Source: Deltaproteobacteria bacterium (GTDB lineage: Bacteria; Myxococcota_A; Polyangia; Polyangiales; JADJMO01). From it: DNA of 64,000 bases. Below are positions 26,315 through 35,401 of the stretch, piece by piece. Location: the NCBI GenBank assembly GCA_016182965.1, contig JACPFM010000007.1:6248-70247 (forward strand), in the 5' to 3' direction. Position 1 is the stretch's first letter. The number at the start of each line of letters is the position of its first letter. Below the pieces are notes generated by a model that made no database searches, was not told the origin of the DNA, and saw only the letters and a list, made by a program, of their open reading frames with translations. A program made the translations under genes and the position numbers.

Positions 26315-26564
26315 GAGCGAGGGAACGACCTGTGACAACAGGAAGTTCTCGCGGAACAGGTACGCAGCATCCGTGCCTTCGCCCATGAACGTGGGGAGCG
26401 CCTCGCGAGCGGACCAGGAGATCCTGCGTCCCGAGCTGACGACGGGCGTGAGGCAACGCGTGGGCCTCGAACCGTCGGGACGGCTGCGGCTGCCCTACCG
26501 AACCTCCAAGCGCGCCGCGGGCCCGAGCGGGCTAGGCGCTGAGGCGACGGGACCCGCGCAGCGG
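26315..26564. other. No gene supported
   Basis: Reading frames here have shadow-type composition and no credible start. It precedes the second double palindrome. Confidence 0.5.
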
Positions 26565-26604
26565 TTCACGGCCGTCCGTGAACGCGTTCATGGACGTCCG
26601 TGAA
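26565..26604. repeat. 40-bp double palindrome (copy 2)
   Basis: Differs from 22840-22879 at one base (GGCCGTCC for GGACGTCC in the first palindrome). The following ~25 bases also resemble the region after copy 1 and encode on the minus strand a tail ending GRALPAR, like the end of the gene at 22883. So both the palindromes and a gene end are duplicated. 26605-26803 holds no other supported gene. Confidence 0.9.
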
Positions 26605-26803
26605 CGTGTCACCGTGCCGGCAGCGCGCGTCCAACACAGAAGCGCGCCTGTGCGGAGATTGCCCGCGGCGCGGTCGCGCTCGCAAGTCCAAGAGCTCGGC
26701 CGAGGGAGGGGCCCCGTAAGAGCCCTCCATGTCTGCGCCCGTGGAGAAGCGCGAAACCGCTGCTCATGAAGCGCGGCGGCCGCTCTGGTAGTCGACGATC
26801 GCG

Positions 26804-27217
26804 ATGCCCACCGTCGAGTACTTCCTCGTCGCGGAGTCCGTGTCGGTCGACCAGACCAGCAACGCGGTGAGCGTGTTCAACATCCTCGAGGAGCTGAGGC
26901 CCGCCAGGTTCCCCGCTTCGCTGCCGCTCGTGGTCATCGTCTGCGCGCTCGCCATCGACGCCACGGAGCTCGGCGCCGAGATCGATGTGACGGTGCGCGT
27001 GCGCCGTACGTCCGGTCAGGTCGACGAGCTCCCCGCGAGCTTCAAGGCCACGGGCCGGCGCCACCGTCAGATCTCGCGCTTGCAGGGCTTGCCCATCGAG
27101 CAGCCGGGCGAGCTGCGATTCGACCTGTTGGTGAACGGTCGGCTGCTCGCTTCGTATGTGGTCATCGTCACGAGCGACACCAGGCCGACGCGCCCGCCCG
27201 CGATCGGTTACGCGTGA
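26804..27217 (+). CDS. Conserved DUF6941-like protein
   Basis: A 137-residue beta-rich cytoplasmic protein. MPTVEYFLVAESVSVDQTSNAVSVFNILEELRP is the signature-like N-terminus; later strands are LPLVVIVCALAID, DVTVRVRRTSG and ELRFDLLVNGRLLASYVVIV. I recall similar proteins under DUF6941; function is unassigned. ATG 26804 is the first in-frame start with the signature. Confidence 0.6.
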   Translation: MPTVEYFLVAESVSVDQTSNAVSVFNILEELRPARFPASLPLVVIVCALAIDATELGAEIDVTVRVRRTSGQVDELPASFKATGRRHRQISRLQGLPIEQPGELRFDLLVNGRLLASYVVIVTSDTRPTRPPAIGYA

Positions 27218-27287
27218 GGCTCGCCGTGCCGATCGAACTGGTTCGGTGATGCTGACGGGGCGAACGATCACCTGGCCGGCGCACGCT

Positions 27288-27578
27288 TCAGGAGCGGGAG
27301 CGCCGCGGGCGGCCCTTGCGCCGCTTCACCGCGGCGGCCTCGCCCGGGTGCGGGTCCGCGAGCCCTAGGCCTCGTCGGATGCGCTGCACCTGCCGCACGC
27401 TCAGGTCGAGGAGCAGGGCGAGCCTGCGGGTCGACCCATCGACGCTGCCGAGGAGCTGCTCGAGCCGCCACTTCGCGGCGACAGCGAGTTGATCGTGTCG
27501 CGGCAGCAGCGTTGCACCTTGAAGGATGCGCCTGATCACTTGGAGCGAAGCGGCGTGCGTCGTCTTGGTCGCAGGCAT
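27288..27578 (-). CDS. Small HTH-like protein
   Basis: A 96-residue basic protein. MPATKTTHAASLQVIRRILQGATLLP, then VAAKWRLEQLLGSVDGSTRRLALLLDLSVRQVQRIRRGLGL, where STRRLALLLDLSVRQVQRIRR looks like a helix-turn-helix of the DNA-binding type. The C-terminus is KRRKGRPRRSRS, basic. In another minus-strand frame the downstream DNA (27268-27310) reads AALPLLKRAPAR and stops, similar to the C-terminus of the 22883 gene. ATG 27578 chosen by start of the helical core. Confidence 0.55.
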   Translation of the reverse strand: MPATKTTHAASLQVIRRILQGATLLPRHDQLAVAAKWRLEQLLGSVDGSTRRLALLLDLSVRQVQRIRRGLGLADPHPGEAAAVKRRKGRPRRSRS

Positions 27579-27873
27579 CGCGTGACAGCGTAGCGAGGCG
27601 GTGACCGAAGGGTGCAGCAAGCTGCATCGCCTGGAGCCGACCGCGACGCGGCAAGCAAGGGCTGAACCGGCCCGCGATGGCTCCCGCAGGCCAGGACGCC
27701 GCTGATGCGTCCGCGTAATCGGCGGCGGTGTCCTCGCTCGCGCTGTCGCCGCACGGCCATCTGCACCTCGCGCCGTCGGACGAGCCCGCCGGCGTCGGCG
27801 CTGATGAGGCACGTTCGTTCTCGTCGGGCGCCCGCTCGCGGCTGCGCCACGGTAGGCGCGCGGGACGGCGCGG
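27579..27873. other. No gene supported
   Basis: No frame with credible start, composition or motif was found between the HTH-like gene and the membrane protein gene at 27874. Confidence 0.5.
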
Positions 27874-29259
27874 CTACTCGAGGACCCAGGCGCGGATGGC
27901 CGCGATCGCCTTGTCGCGTTTGTCGACGGGATCGGCGGCGTTGAAGGGGAGTCCGGCGGTGCTCGCCAGCGGCGCAGCGTAGACGTCGCAAACGCGCTTC
28001 GTGCCGGTCTTCGACCTGTCGTTCAACCGCGCGCCGAGGAAGCGGCGGACCGCCGCGCTCTCGCGCGCGTACCGAAGCTCCTGCACGAGCTTCGCGTGAT
28101 CGGCGTCCGCGGGAAGCGGACGCGCGAAGATGGACCCGAGGAGCGCCTCGGTCGAAGGGTCCTTCGCGAGGGCGAGCCGGTAGAGCGCGGACGGGTTCTT
28201 CCGGAAGAGCACGCTCGGATCGATCACTCGAAGCGATTTCGTGAGCGCGGGCAACGCGTCCTTGTCGGCGAGCTCCGCGCGGTCGTGCGCGATGGTGACC
28301 TCGTGGTCGAGCCAGTCGCCGAGGGTGTCGTCCTTCAGGTGCGAGTCACGCAACCTGGCGGCGCGATCGGCGAGCTTGGTGTAGAGCGCGATCGCGCCGG
28401 CCTTGTCCCACCTGCGCAGTCCACGCGTCAGCCCGATCGCGTCGCCGAAGTCCTTGGGGTTGTCGCCGGAGCCGAGGTAGTCGACGCGCTTCTGCACGAG
28501 CTCGGTGACGCTCGGCGCGCGTTCGTACATCGGCCCGAGGATGGCGGCGCTCGCGCTCGTCGATGAGACCGCCGCCGCCGACGTACCGAGGCCGCGGAGC
28601 GCCTCGCTCCAGACGGTCGCCGTCCCCTTCTCGTCCGCGAGTCGCCCGTAGGCGTCGTGCATCCACTCGGCGTGTCTCAGCTCGTCTTGGCTCGGCAACC
28701 ACTCGGGCAAGCCCTCGGGCGCGCGCGTCGTCGTGAGCATGACGGCGATCGCGACATCGGCCGCCACACCGTCCGCGAACATCTCGACGAGGAGCCGCAC
28801 GCGCCCCCGCTTGGGGTGCTGCGCGAAGCCCTCGAACTTGCGCGTGTACTCCGGCGCCTTCCGGCTCGACCAGTACGTGTACACGCCCTCGAAGCCCGCG
28901 AGCGTGATGGGCCTCGCCTCGTTCTGGGTCCTCGACGCCTCTTCGATGAGCTGCGCGTTGGTGAGCGCGCTCGTCTCGTCGGCGAGAAACCACCGCACGT
29001 GCGGCACGCCAGGACCGCACTCGACGGTCCATCCGCTCGGCCCGTTGCACGTCCACCCGGCGGGCACGCGCGCGATGAGCCGATACGGCTCGATGCGCGC
29101 TTCCTTCCTGAGGGTCGGTGCGAGCCGGGCGCCTTCGGCGAGCGAGTCGTGGGGCACCTGTGCGCCGTCGCCGGAGTCCCTGCGACGAATGGCGACGAAC
29201 GCGATCGCGCCCACGACGCCGACCACGACAGCGGTGATGAGGGCGCGCGATCGCTCCAC
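27874..29259 (-). CDS. Membrane-anchored protein, unknown
   Basis: A 461-residue protein with one N-terminal membrane helix (RALITAVVVGVVGAIAFVAIRRRD), so the bulk lies in the periplasm or outside. A beta-like region (YRLIARVPAGWTCNGPSGWTVECG) is followed by a long helical part (GLRRWDKAGAIALYTKLADRAARLRDSHLKDDTLGDWLDHEV) that has Ala-rich repeat-like spacing. No catalytic motif. GTG 29259 was chosen because the membrane helix follows at once; ATG 29334 is an alternative. Divergent from the AarF fusion gene at 29336. Confidence 0.6.
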   Translation of the reverse strand: MERSRALITAVVVGVVGAIAFVAIRRRDSGDGAQVPHDSLAEGARLAPTLRKEARIEPYRLIARVPAGWTCNGPSGWTVECGPGVPHVRWFLADETSALTNAQLIEEASRTQNEARPITLAGFEGVYTYWSSRKAPEYTRKFEGFAQHPKRGRVRLLVEMFADGVAADVAIAVMLTTTRAPEGLPEWLPSQDELRHAEWMHDAYGRLADEKGTATVWSEALRGLGTSAAAVSSTSASAAILGPMYERAPSVTELVQKRVDYLGSGDNPKDFGDAIGLTRGLRRWDKAGAIALYTKLADRAARLRDSHLKDDTLGDWLDHEVTIAHDRAELADKDALPALTKSLRVIDPSVLFRKNPSALYRLALAKDPSTEALLGSIFARPLPADADHAKLVQELRYARESAAVRRFLGARLNDRSKTGTKRVCDVYAAPLASTAGLPFNAADPVDKRDKAIAAIRAWVLE

Positions 29260-29335
29260 GGATACCCCTCTCGAGCATACACCGCGGCGGTCGACGTCCC
29301 CCCCAGAGGCAAGCTCGGGATCGTAGGATGGCACG

Positions 29336-31064
29336 ATGGTGCGCGTGCCCCCCGACGTCCTGCGCAGGCTGTCGGTCTTCGATCAGCTCGACGCCGACGA
29401 GATCGAGGACGCGGCGGCGATCTGCCGGCAGGTGACCTATCCCGACGGCGCGCGCATCGCCGAAGAGGGCACGCGCGGCCCGGGGCTCTTCATCGTCACG
29501 CGCGGGCGAGATGAGCCTCGTGAGCGACGCGCCGGCGACGACGAGCGTGCAGGCGCTCGGCGAGATCGTGTGCGTCCAGCTGCCGCGCGACGCGTTTCGG
29601 CAGCTGCTCGCGCAGCACCCGCTCATCGCGCGCAAGGTGCTGTGGCGGTTCGTCGAGACGCTGTCCGAGCGGCTCGATCGCACCGACCGCGATCTCGCGC
29701 GAGCCTTGAAAGCGAGCGAGCGCGGCGCCGCGTTCCGGCACGTGTCGGCGCTCGTCTGGCTCGAGCTGCGCATCGCCTGGTCGTATCTGTGGGTCTGGAT
29801 CCGCACCAGGATCTTCCGCGCGCCGCTGTCACCCGAGCGCCTCTCGGAGCACCATCGCAGGAACGCCCGTCGCTTCAAAAGCACGGCGTGCCGCCTCAAA
29901 GGCGCGAACGTCAAGATCGGGCAGCTCGCGAGCATGCAGGCGCACCTGCTCCCGCCCGAGTACATCCAGGAGCTGCGCGCGCTCCGCGACGCGGTCGAGC
30001 CCACCGAGTACCCGCTGATCGCCTCGGTGGTGCAGGCCGAGCTCGGCGCCGGGCCGCTCGAGCTCTTCGAGTCGTTCGAGAAGCACCCCATCGCCGCGGC
30101 CTCGATGGCGCAGGTGCACGTCGCGCGCTTGCACACCGGCGAGAAGGTCGTGGTGAAGGTGCAGCACCCCGGCCTCGAGCGGAGCGTCGCCATCGATCTC
30201 GCCCTCATGGGCGTGGTCTTCCGCGTGCTCGGGTGGATCTTCCCCCGCCTCGACCTGCAGATCGTCCTCCGCGAGGCCGAGGAGCCGCTGCGGCGCGAGC
30301 TCGATCTGGTCCTCGAGGGCAAGGCGACCGACGAGCTCCGCTGCGAGCTCGAGCCGCTCGGCGTGATCGTGCCCGCCGTGCACTGGGAGCTCACGAGCCG
30401 TCGCGTGCTCACCCTCGGCTTCATCGAGGGGACGAACATCGACCACCTCGAGCAGATCAAGCGGTGGAACGTGGACCGCGCGGCGCTCGCCGGCGTCTAC
30501 CTGCGGGCGTTCCTCCACCAGGCGTTCGTCGGCGGGACGTTCCACGCCGACCCGCACCCTGGCAACGCGATCTGCACGCCCGACGGGCGCCTCGCGCTCC
30601 TCGACTTCGGGATGGTCAAGAAGCTCCCCGAGAACGTGCGCAACGGGCTGATGAAGGAGATCTTCGGCGGCTTCTTCAACAACGCGAAGCTCTACGTCGA
30701 CGGCCTCATCGAGAAGGGCGCGATCGGCGAGGCCGACCGGGCCACCGTCGAGGAGTTCGCCAGCAAGACCTTCAGCGATCCGACGATGCGCGGGCTGATC
30801 TTCGATCACCAGGTCGACGACGACTCGGTGCTCGGGAGCCTGGTCGGGGCGTTGAAGGGCATCACGGAGCTGCCGACGTTCCGCACGCCGTCGGACAACC
30901 TGATGTTCCTCCGCGCGCTCGGGATCGTGATCGACGTGTGCAAGGAGGTCGCGCCCGAGCTCTCTCCGAGCGAGCTGGCGATGCCGATCATGATGCCCAT
31001 CCTCGGCGAGTTCATCGCCAAACACCCGGAGTACGCGGCGGTCATGACAGGTCCGGCCGGATAG
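29336..31064 (+). pseudogene. cNMP-binding/AarF (ABC1) kinase fusion, frame-broken
   Basis: ATG at 29336 starts a cyclic-nucleotide-binding-like domain (LRRLSVFDQLDADEIEDAAAICRQV, GTRGPGLFIVTRG). At ~29503 the frame changes; the other frame continues GEMSLVSDAPATTSVQALGEIVCVQLPRDAFRQLL, the end of the same domain. Roughly 20 residues normally found between these halves are missing, so this is an out-of-frame deletion. Then comes an AarF/ABC1 domain (KIGQLASMQAHLLPPEYIQELRALRD, IAAASMAQVHVARLHTGEKVVVKVQHPG, FHADPHPGN, LLDFGMVKKL) and a helical end. The intact protein would combine ligand sensing with an ATP-dependent, UbiB-like atypical kinase. Confidence 0.8.
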
Positions 31065-31119
31065 GTGAGTCGCCGCCGCGGCTCGACGCCATGGTCGGGC
31101 ACGGATAGACGATCGCCAG

Positions 31120-31827
31120 ATGAGCGTTCCCAGTCGCACCGCGCAGCTCGGGCTCGTCGCGTGCCTGCTCCTCGGCGCGTGCAAGGACGACACGGCGCAG
31201 ATCGAGAAGGCGCGCGCGGCCGAGGCCGCGCAGCGGAGAGAGGCCATCGAGAAGCTCTCGCCCGCCGCGCGCGCGAAGATCGGCCTCGCGCGGAAGGTCG
31301 CCGACGTCCTGCCGAGCGTGCCCCGCGCCGGCGACGACGCGAAGCCGCCGGTCACCGATCCGAAGCTGCGTCTGATGGAGCTGCACGACGACGACGCGGC
31401 GAACGCCGACGTGATGCTCACGTCCGAGCTGCCGCTCTTCCAGCGCGCGATCCTCGGCTCCTGCCGCTACAACGACGCTACAACGACCTCGGGGGGCTGG
31501 TCGGACATGGTGTCGACGAGCATCGAGAGCGCGCTGAAGCGTTGCGCGCGGGTGCGTTGGTTCCTCGTCGTCCGGACGGCCGTGAAGGTCGCGCCGAAGC
31601 TCGTGGGCGGGGCGACCTACGAGGGCGGCGCCTACGCAGGCGACGTGGTCGTGTTCGATCTGGCGAGCGATCCACCGACCGTCGCCGGGGCCTTCCCCAT
31701 CGAAGTCGTGCTCCAGAAGTCGGTGAAGGTTGGCGCGAGCGCCACGAAGGACCGTCAGGAGTACGAGCTCGCCGAGGCGCTGCGCAAGGAGCTGCTGCAG
31801 GCGATCGAGAAGGCGACGACGGGCTGA
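31120..31827 (+). CDS. Lipoprotein, unknown
   Basis: A 235-residue protein. The signal AQLGLVACLLLGACKDD has a lipobox (LLGAC). A charged helical segment (TAQIEKARAAEAAQRREAIEKLSPAARAKIG) precedes a beta-rich domain (WFLVVRTAVKVAPKLVGG, GDVVVFDLASDPPTVAGAFPIEVVLQKSV). Close to the AarF gene on the same strand but with a 55-base gap. No known family recognised. Confidence 0.65.
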   Translation: MSVPSRTAQLGLVACLLLGACKDDTAQIEKARAAEAAQRREAIEKLSPAARAKIGLARKVADVLPSVPRAGDDAKPPVTDPKLRLMELHDDDAANADVMLTSELPLFQRAILGSCRYNDATTTSGGWSDMVSTSIESALKRCARVRWFLVVRTAVKVAPKLVGGATYEGGAYAGDVVVFDLASDPPTVAGAFPIEVVLQKSVKVGASATKDRQEYELAEALRKELLQAIEKATTG

Positions 31828-31851
31828 CGACCTTCGACCAGCTGAACTGGA

Positions 31852-32628
31852 TCAGGCGGGGACCTGGCCGGCGGGCGCTGCGAGAGGGATCGGGCTCTTG
31901 TCCAGCCAGGCCCTGACGAGCCGGTCCCCGCCGAACAGCGACGTGACGTGGTACCCCGCGCCGCGCGACCGATCGATCGCTTCGGACGCGGTGATCGGCT
32001 CGCTGACCACGACTCGCGGTTGGAGGTAGTTCGCGTGCACGAACCGAACGGCGCCGCCGTCGACGCCCTCGACTATGACGAACCCGACGTGCACGTCGAG
32101 GCCGATGAGATGAACGCCGTCGCCGAACGAGCGGACCTTCTGCTCGAGGGTCGTCGCGGGAACGCTGAACACCCGATGATGCGACACGCCGGCCGGGACC
32201 AGCGAGCGCGCGATGCGCAGCGCCGTCGACTGCGCGAAGCGGCGTCGGCTCTCGAGCGCGAGGCCGACGTGCTGGAGGAGGGTCGCGACGAAGTACCCGC
32301 ACGCGATCCCCTGCGTCGCGAGCGGCTCGTCCGCCGTTCCGTGGAACGACCAACGCGTGCCGAGCCAGGCCGGGAGCAGCACCTCCGCGAGGGCGCCCTG
32401 CAGCGCCTTCCGTGCGTCGGCGACGGCGGCGCGCCGGGCGACGTCGTCGGTCGCGCTCGCATGGTTCTCGGCGTGCTCGTCGCGTATCGCGGCGATGCGG
32501 GCGCGGAGGGCGGCGTACGGCGGCCGCGTGATCGCCGGCGGATCGACCGGTCCGCTCTCCTCGGGGCGCCGCGGGCGCCGATCGCAACCGGCGGCGAGCA
32601 GCGTGAGCAGGCAGGCCCGTCGATTCAC
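31852..32628 (-). CDS. NlpC/P60- or C39-like lipoprotein
   Basis: A 258-residue protein. MNRRACLLTLLAAGC is a short signal with lipobox (LLAAGC). The core has TQGIACGYFVATLLQHVGL (Cys), GDGVHLIGLDVHVGFVIVEG (His) and RFVHANYLQPRVVVSEPI; the order Cys-His-strand fits a papain-like fold of the NlpC/P60 or C39 type. I have seen closely similar proteins in Bacteroidetes, without a proven activity. It probably acts in the periplasm or on the surface. Convergent with the 31120 gene. Confidence 0.6.
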   Translation of the reverse strand: MNRRACLLTLLAAGCDRRPRRPEESGPVDPPAITRPPYAALRARIAAIRDEHAENHASATDDVARRAAVADARKALQGALAEVLLPAWLGTRWSFHGTADEPLATQGIACGYFVATLLQHVGLALESRRRFAQSTALRIARSLVPAGVSHHRVFSVPATTLEQKVRSFGDGVHLIGLDVHVGFVIVEGVDGGAVRFVHANYLQPRVVVSEPITASEAIDRSRGAGYHVTSLFGGDRLVRAWLDKSPIPLAAPAGQVPA

Positions 32629-32773
32629 GGCTGCGGAACGCGCGGTCGCCGTCGGGCGATTCCCGGCGCCACGCGGCCCTCGCGCCGGGCGGGTCTCGCG
32701 ACCGCCCGCGGCCTGCCTCCGTGATCGCGCACGTGCGCTGCGGATCGATCATGGAGTCCCCCATCCACGCCGG

Positions 32774-32860
32774 CTACCACCGGAAGTCCTGGACCGACGC
32801 GACGCCGACGCTCCCGTCGTCGGCGGCCTCGAGCCGGACCACGAACGAGAACCCATGAGC
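32774..32860 (-). pseudogene. Possible C-terminal gene remnant
   Basis: The minus strand here reads HGFSFVVRLEAADDGSVGVASVQDFRW and stops at 32774. It looks like a real C-terminus but has no upstream partner because the methyltransferase gene starts at 32869. Low confidence. Confidence 0.25.
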
Positions 32861-32868
32861 GCCACCCC

Positions 32869-33609
32869 ATGAGCAGCGTACCCGACGAAGCGGACGAGAA
32901 GCAGGCGGCGATCTACCGCGATCGGGCCGAGGACTACGAGCGGCTGGTCCGAGCGGAGGACGCCGACGCGGCGCTTCCACGCGCGCTCGCGGAGCTGGTC
33001 GAGCTCCGCGGTGCGCGGGTGCTCGACGTCGGCTGCGGCACTGGACGGGTCTCGCGGATCCTCCTCGGACTCGGCGCCACCCACGTCACCGGCGTCGATC
33101 GGGCGCCCGCGATGCTCGACGTCGCCCGGCGCACGCTCGCCGGCGACGGGGCGCGCGGCGCCCTGACGCTCGTGGAGGGCGACGCACGCGCGCTCCCCTA
33201 CGAGTCGTCGTTCGACGCCGCGATCGCTGGGTGGTGCTTCGGGCACTTCCGACACTGGATGCCGAACGGCTGGCGCGACGAGGTCGAGCGCGCCCTCGAC
33301 TCGATGGAACGGGCGGTGCGACCGGGCGGCGCATGCATCGTCATCGAGACGCTCGGTACGGGCCACACCACGCCCCGCACGCACGCTGCGCTCGACGAGT
33401 ACTTCGCGTTGCTCGAGGCACGCGGCTTCGTGCGCCGCTGGATCCGCACCGACTACGGGTTCGCCTCGGTCGACGAGGCGGCGACGGTCCTCTCCGCGTT
33501 CTTCGAGGGCGCGCTGGTCGAGCGTGTTCGCCGTGAGGGGTGGGCGCGCGTGCCCGAGTGCACCGGGATCTGGCTGCGACGGCCGACCACGCCTCTCCCG
33601 CCGCCGTGA
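32869..33609 (+). CDS. SAM-dependent class I methyltransferase
   Basis: A 246-residue cytoplasmic enzyme. Motif I LDVGCGTGRVSR (~44-56), motif II THVTGVDRAPAMLDVARR, motif III LTLVEGDARALPY, and a post-core RAVRPGGACIVIETLG give the complete Rossmann layout. Substrate unknown. ATG 32869 chosen for the usual helical N-terminus; an upstream ATG at 32853 is in another frame. It lies between two minus-strand gene tails, which suggests insertion into an older locus. Confidence 0.85.
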   Translation: MSSVPDEADEKQAAIYRDRAEDYERLVRAEDADAALPRALAELVELRGARVLDVGCGTGRVSRILLGLGATHVTGVDRAPAMLDVARRTLAGDGARGALTLVEGDARALPYESSFDAAIAGWCFGHFRHWMPNGWRDEVERALDSMERAVRPGGACIVIETLGTGHTTPRTHAALDEYFALLEARGFVRRWIRTDYGFASVDEAATVLSAFFEGALVERVRREGWARVPECTGIWLRRPTTPLPPP

Positions 33610-33733
33610 CCACGCTCGTCGAGGTCGCGCGCAGCGTGTACGGGGTCAGCGCGTCGCGGATCTGCCAGGTGTAGGTGCCGGCCGGCTGCTCGACGTAGCG
33701 GATGCCGGTGAGGTACGGCGAGACGCTGGGTTT
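33610..33733 (-). pseudogene. C-terminal gene remnant in frame with downstream lipoprotein
   Basis: The minus strand reads KPSVSPYLTGIRYVEQPAGTYTWQIRDALTPYTLRATSTSVV, in the same frame as, and directly after, the TAG of the lipoprotein gene at 33734. This resembles a beta-domain end, not the lipoprotein end. It may be a remnant or a read-through extension; there is no start. Confidence 0.35.
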
Positions 33734-34552
33734 CTATGGCTCTCTCGAGAGCAACGCCTCCCGCTCGCCGGTCGCGAGGTCGATGGCGAGGACGACGCCG
33801 AAGCCCGGGCAATAGTACTTCTCCTCGAGGACGGCCGGATCGAGTCGAGTGGTGTCGCGCGTCGTGCGGCACCCGCTGAAGGTCCCCGCGGGCACTGTCA
33901 CGGAAGCGTCGCTCGAGACCAGCGTCGCCTCATCCTCGGCGTGACAGGCGTAGTACTCCTGGCGCCAGCGATCGCCCACCGCGGGGTTCGCCGGCATGAT
34001 CAGCCCGGCCTTTGCGCCGTCGAGGCCGGCCTGCCACGAGCCCTCGGTGCTGACCACGACGCCTCCCTCGTACTCCTTGGTGTCCTCGCCGAAGTACCAG
34101 ACGGCACCGGACGCGTCCTGCGCGTACCAGTCGAAGGTGTCTTCGATCACCTCGCCGTTCTCGCGCACGACGTCGTGCACGACGGTGCAGGACACACCGA
34201 GAATCGTCTTCTTCTCGGGGGTCACCGTCACCTCGACGGTCTTGTCGACGCCCTCCTTGTATCGGAAGGTGGTCCCCGGCCTCAGCGGGAAGAACGGATT
34301 GTCGATCGTCGCGACGAACATCGCTGGATCGATCTTCGGATCGTAGCCTCGATCGATCGGGCAGGCGTCGTGGCCGGGCTCACCCTCCTCGTCGAGCGGA
34401 TCCTCGAGCGGCGGCTCGGCGCTGCCGTCCGCACCCGAGTCGTGCTCGTTCGCGCGGACGACGGGCGACTCCGCTGTGCCCGGGCTGCAGCTGCAAACGC
34501 AGAGCGCCGCGGCCAACCATTGGAACCAGGTGCGAGCTTCGTTCGTTTCCAT
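33734..34552 (-). CDS. Lipoprotein, unknown
   Basis: A 272-residue protein. The signal RTWFQWLAAALCVCSCSPG gives a Cys-rich lipobox-like end. A short acidic linker (ANEHDSGADGSAEPPLEDPLDEEGEPGHDAC) precedes a beta-rich domain with NPFFPLRPGTTFRYKEGVDKTVEVTV, VVHDVVRENGEVIEDTFDWYAQDASGAVWYFGEDTKEYEGG, and TRDTTRLDPAVLEEKYYCPGFGVVLAIDLATGEREAL. It occurs in several myxobacterial proteins of unknown role. Probably surface-exposed. The TAG at 33734 is followed in frame by another coding-like stretch. Confidence 0.65.
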   Translation of the reverse strand: METNEARTWFQWLAAALCVCSCSPGTAESPVVRANEHDSGADGSAEPPLEDPLDEEGEPGHDACPIDRGYDPKIDPAMFVATIDNPFFPLRPGTTFRYKEGVDKTVEVTVTPEKKTILGVSCTVVHDVVRENGEVIEDTFDWYAQDASGAVWYFGEDTKEYEGGVVVSTEGSWQAGLDGAKAGLIMPANPAVGDRWRQEYYACHAEDEATLVSSDASVTVPAGTFSGCRTTRDTTRLDPAVLEEKYYCPGFGVVLAIDLATGEREALLSREP

Positions 34553-34743
34553 GAGACGAGGACGAAGCAGCCGGGGGGCCGCGGCCTCTGTCGTCGCGCT
34601 GCGTCGCGCGGAGTGAGCCCATGAACACGCGGTGCGCAGACCCGCACACAGCCGTTGGGTCTCGCGACGCGTCAGGTAGGAGTGGGCGGCGATTCGAGCG
34701 TAGGTCGAAGGGCCTCACATCGGCGTCGCGCGGAATCCCTTGA

Positions 34744-35334
34744 GCGCGAGCTTGCACTTCGACCGCGACGTTCACGGTCCGCAACAGCGTCTTCGAGGGC
34801 GGCGGAGGCCTGCGGGCCAGCGTCGGCCCGCTGCTCGTCGACCACAGCGTCTTCCGCGGCAACGCGTTCGGGCCGATCGCCCATGGCCGCGCCACCGGCA
34901 CGGTGGAGGTGCGCGACTCGCTCGTCTCCGGCACGAAGGCCGCGGGAATCGCCGTCTACGGCCGCCCGGCGACCATCGAACGCTGCGAGGTTCGCGACGT
35001 CGCCCCCGACCGCGCCGGCAAGTTCGGCGACGGCGTCATCATCCAGGGTGCCTCGGGGGCCCTGCGCCTCGAGGGCAGCGTCGTCGAGGGGTGCGCCCGC
35101 GCGGGCGTGAGCGTGTTCGGAGCGTCGTTGACGATCGGGGCCTCGGCCCTCCGGTGCAACGCCATCGATCTCGACGTCGAGAGCCGCTGGGTCGAGGCCA
35201 CCGGGATCGTGGAGCACGAGGTCTCGCTCATCGACTCCGGCGGCACCGTCTGCGGTTGCGGCGACGCGCTCTCCCGTTGTCACGGTCGGTCCGCGGCGCT
35301 CGAGCCGCTGCCGCCGCCGCCGCCGCTGCCCTGA
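34744..35334 (+). pseudogene. 5'-truncated beta-helix lipoprotein paralog
   Basis: After a stop at ~34741 the frame reads ACTSTATFTVRNSVFEGGG and continues as right-handed beta-helix repeats (FRGNAFGPIAHGRATGTVEVRDSLVSGTKAAGIAVYGRPATIERCEVRDVAP) to a tail with CNAIDLDVESRWVE, GGTVCGCGDALSRCHG and a poly-Pro end. The end matches the C-terminus of the intact gene at 47993-49879 (CNAFDLDVERAYTG, ACGCGDLRAC, LAPLPPP). No N-terminal signal or start is present, so this is a fragment left by recombination or deletion. It cannot be exported as it stands. Confidence 0.65.
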
Positions 35335-35401
35335 AGAGCGTGTGTTCGCGCCGCCCTACCACTGGATTCGGGCGGGCGCCGATCGGACGTATCCTCGATC
35401 C

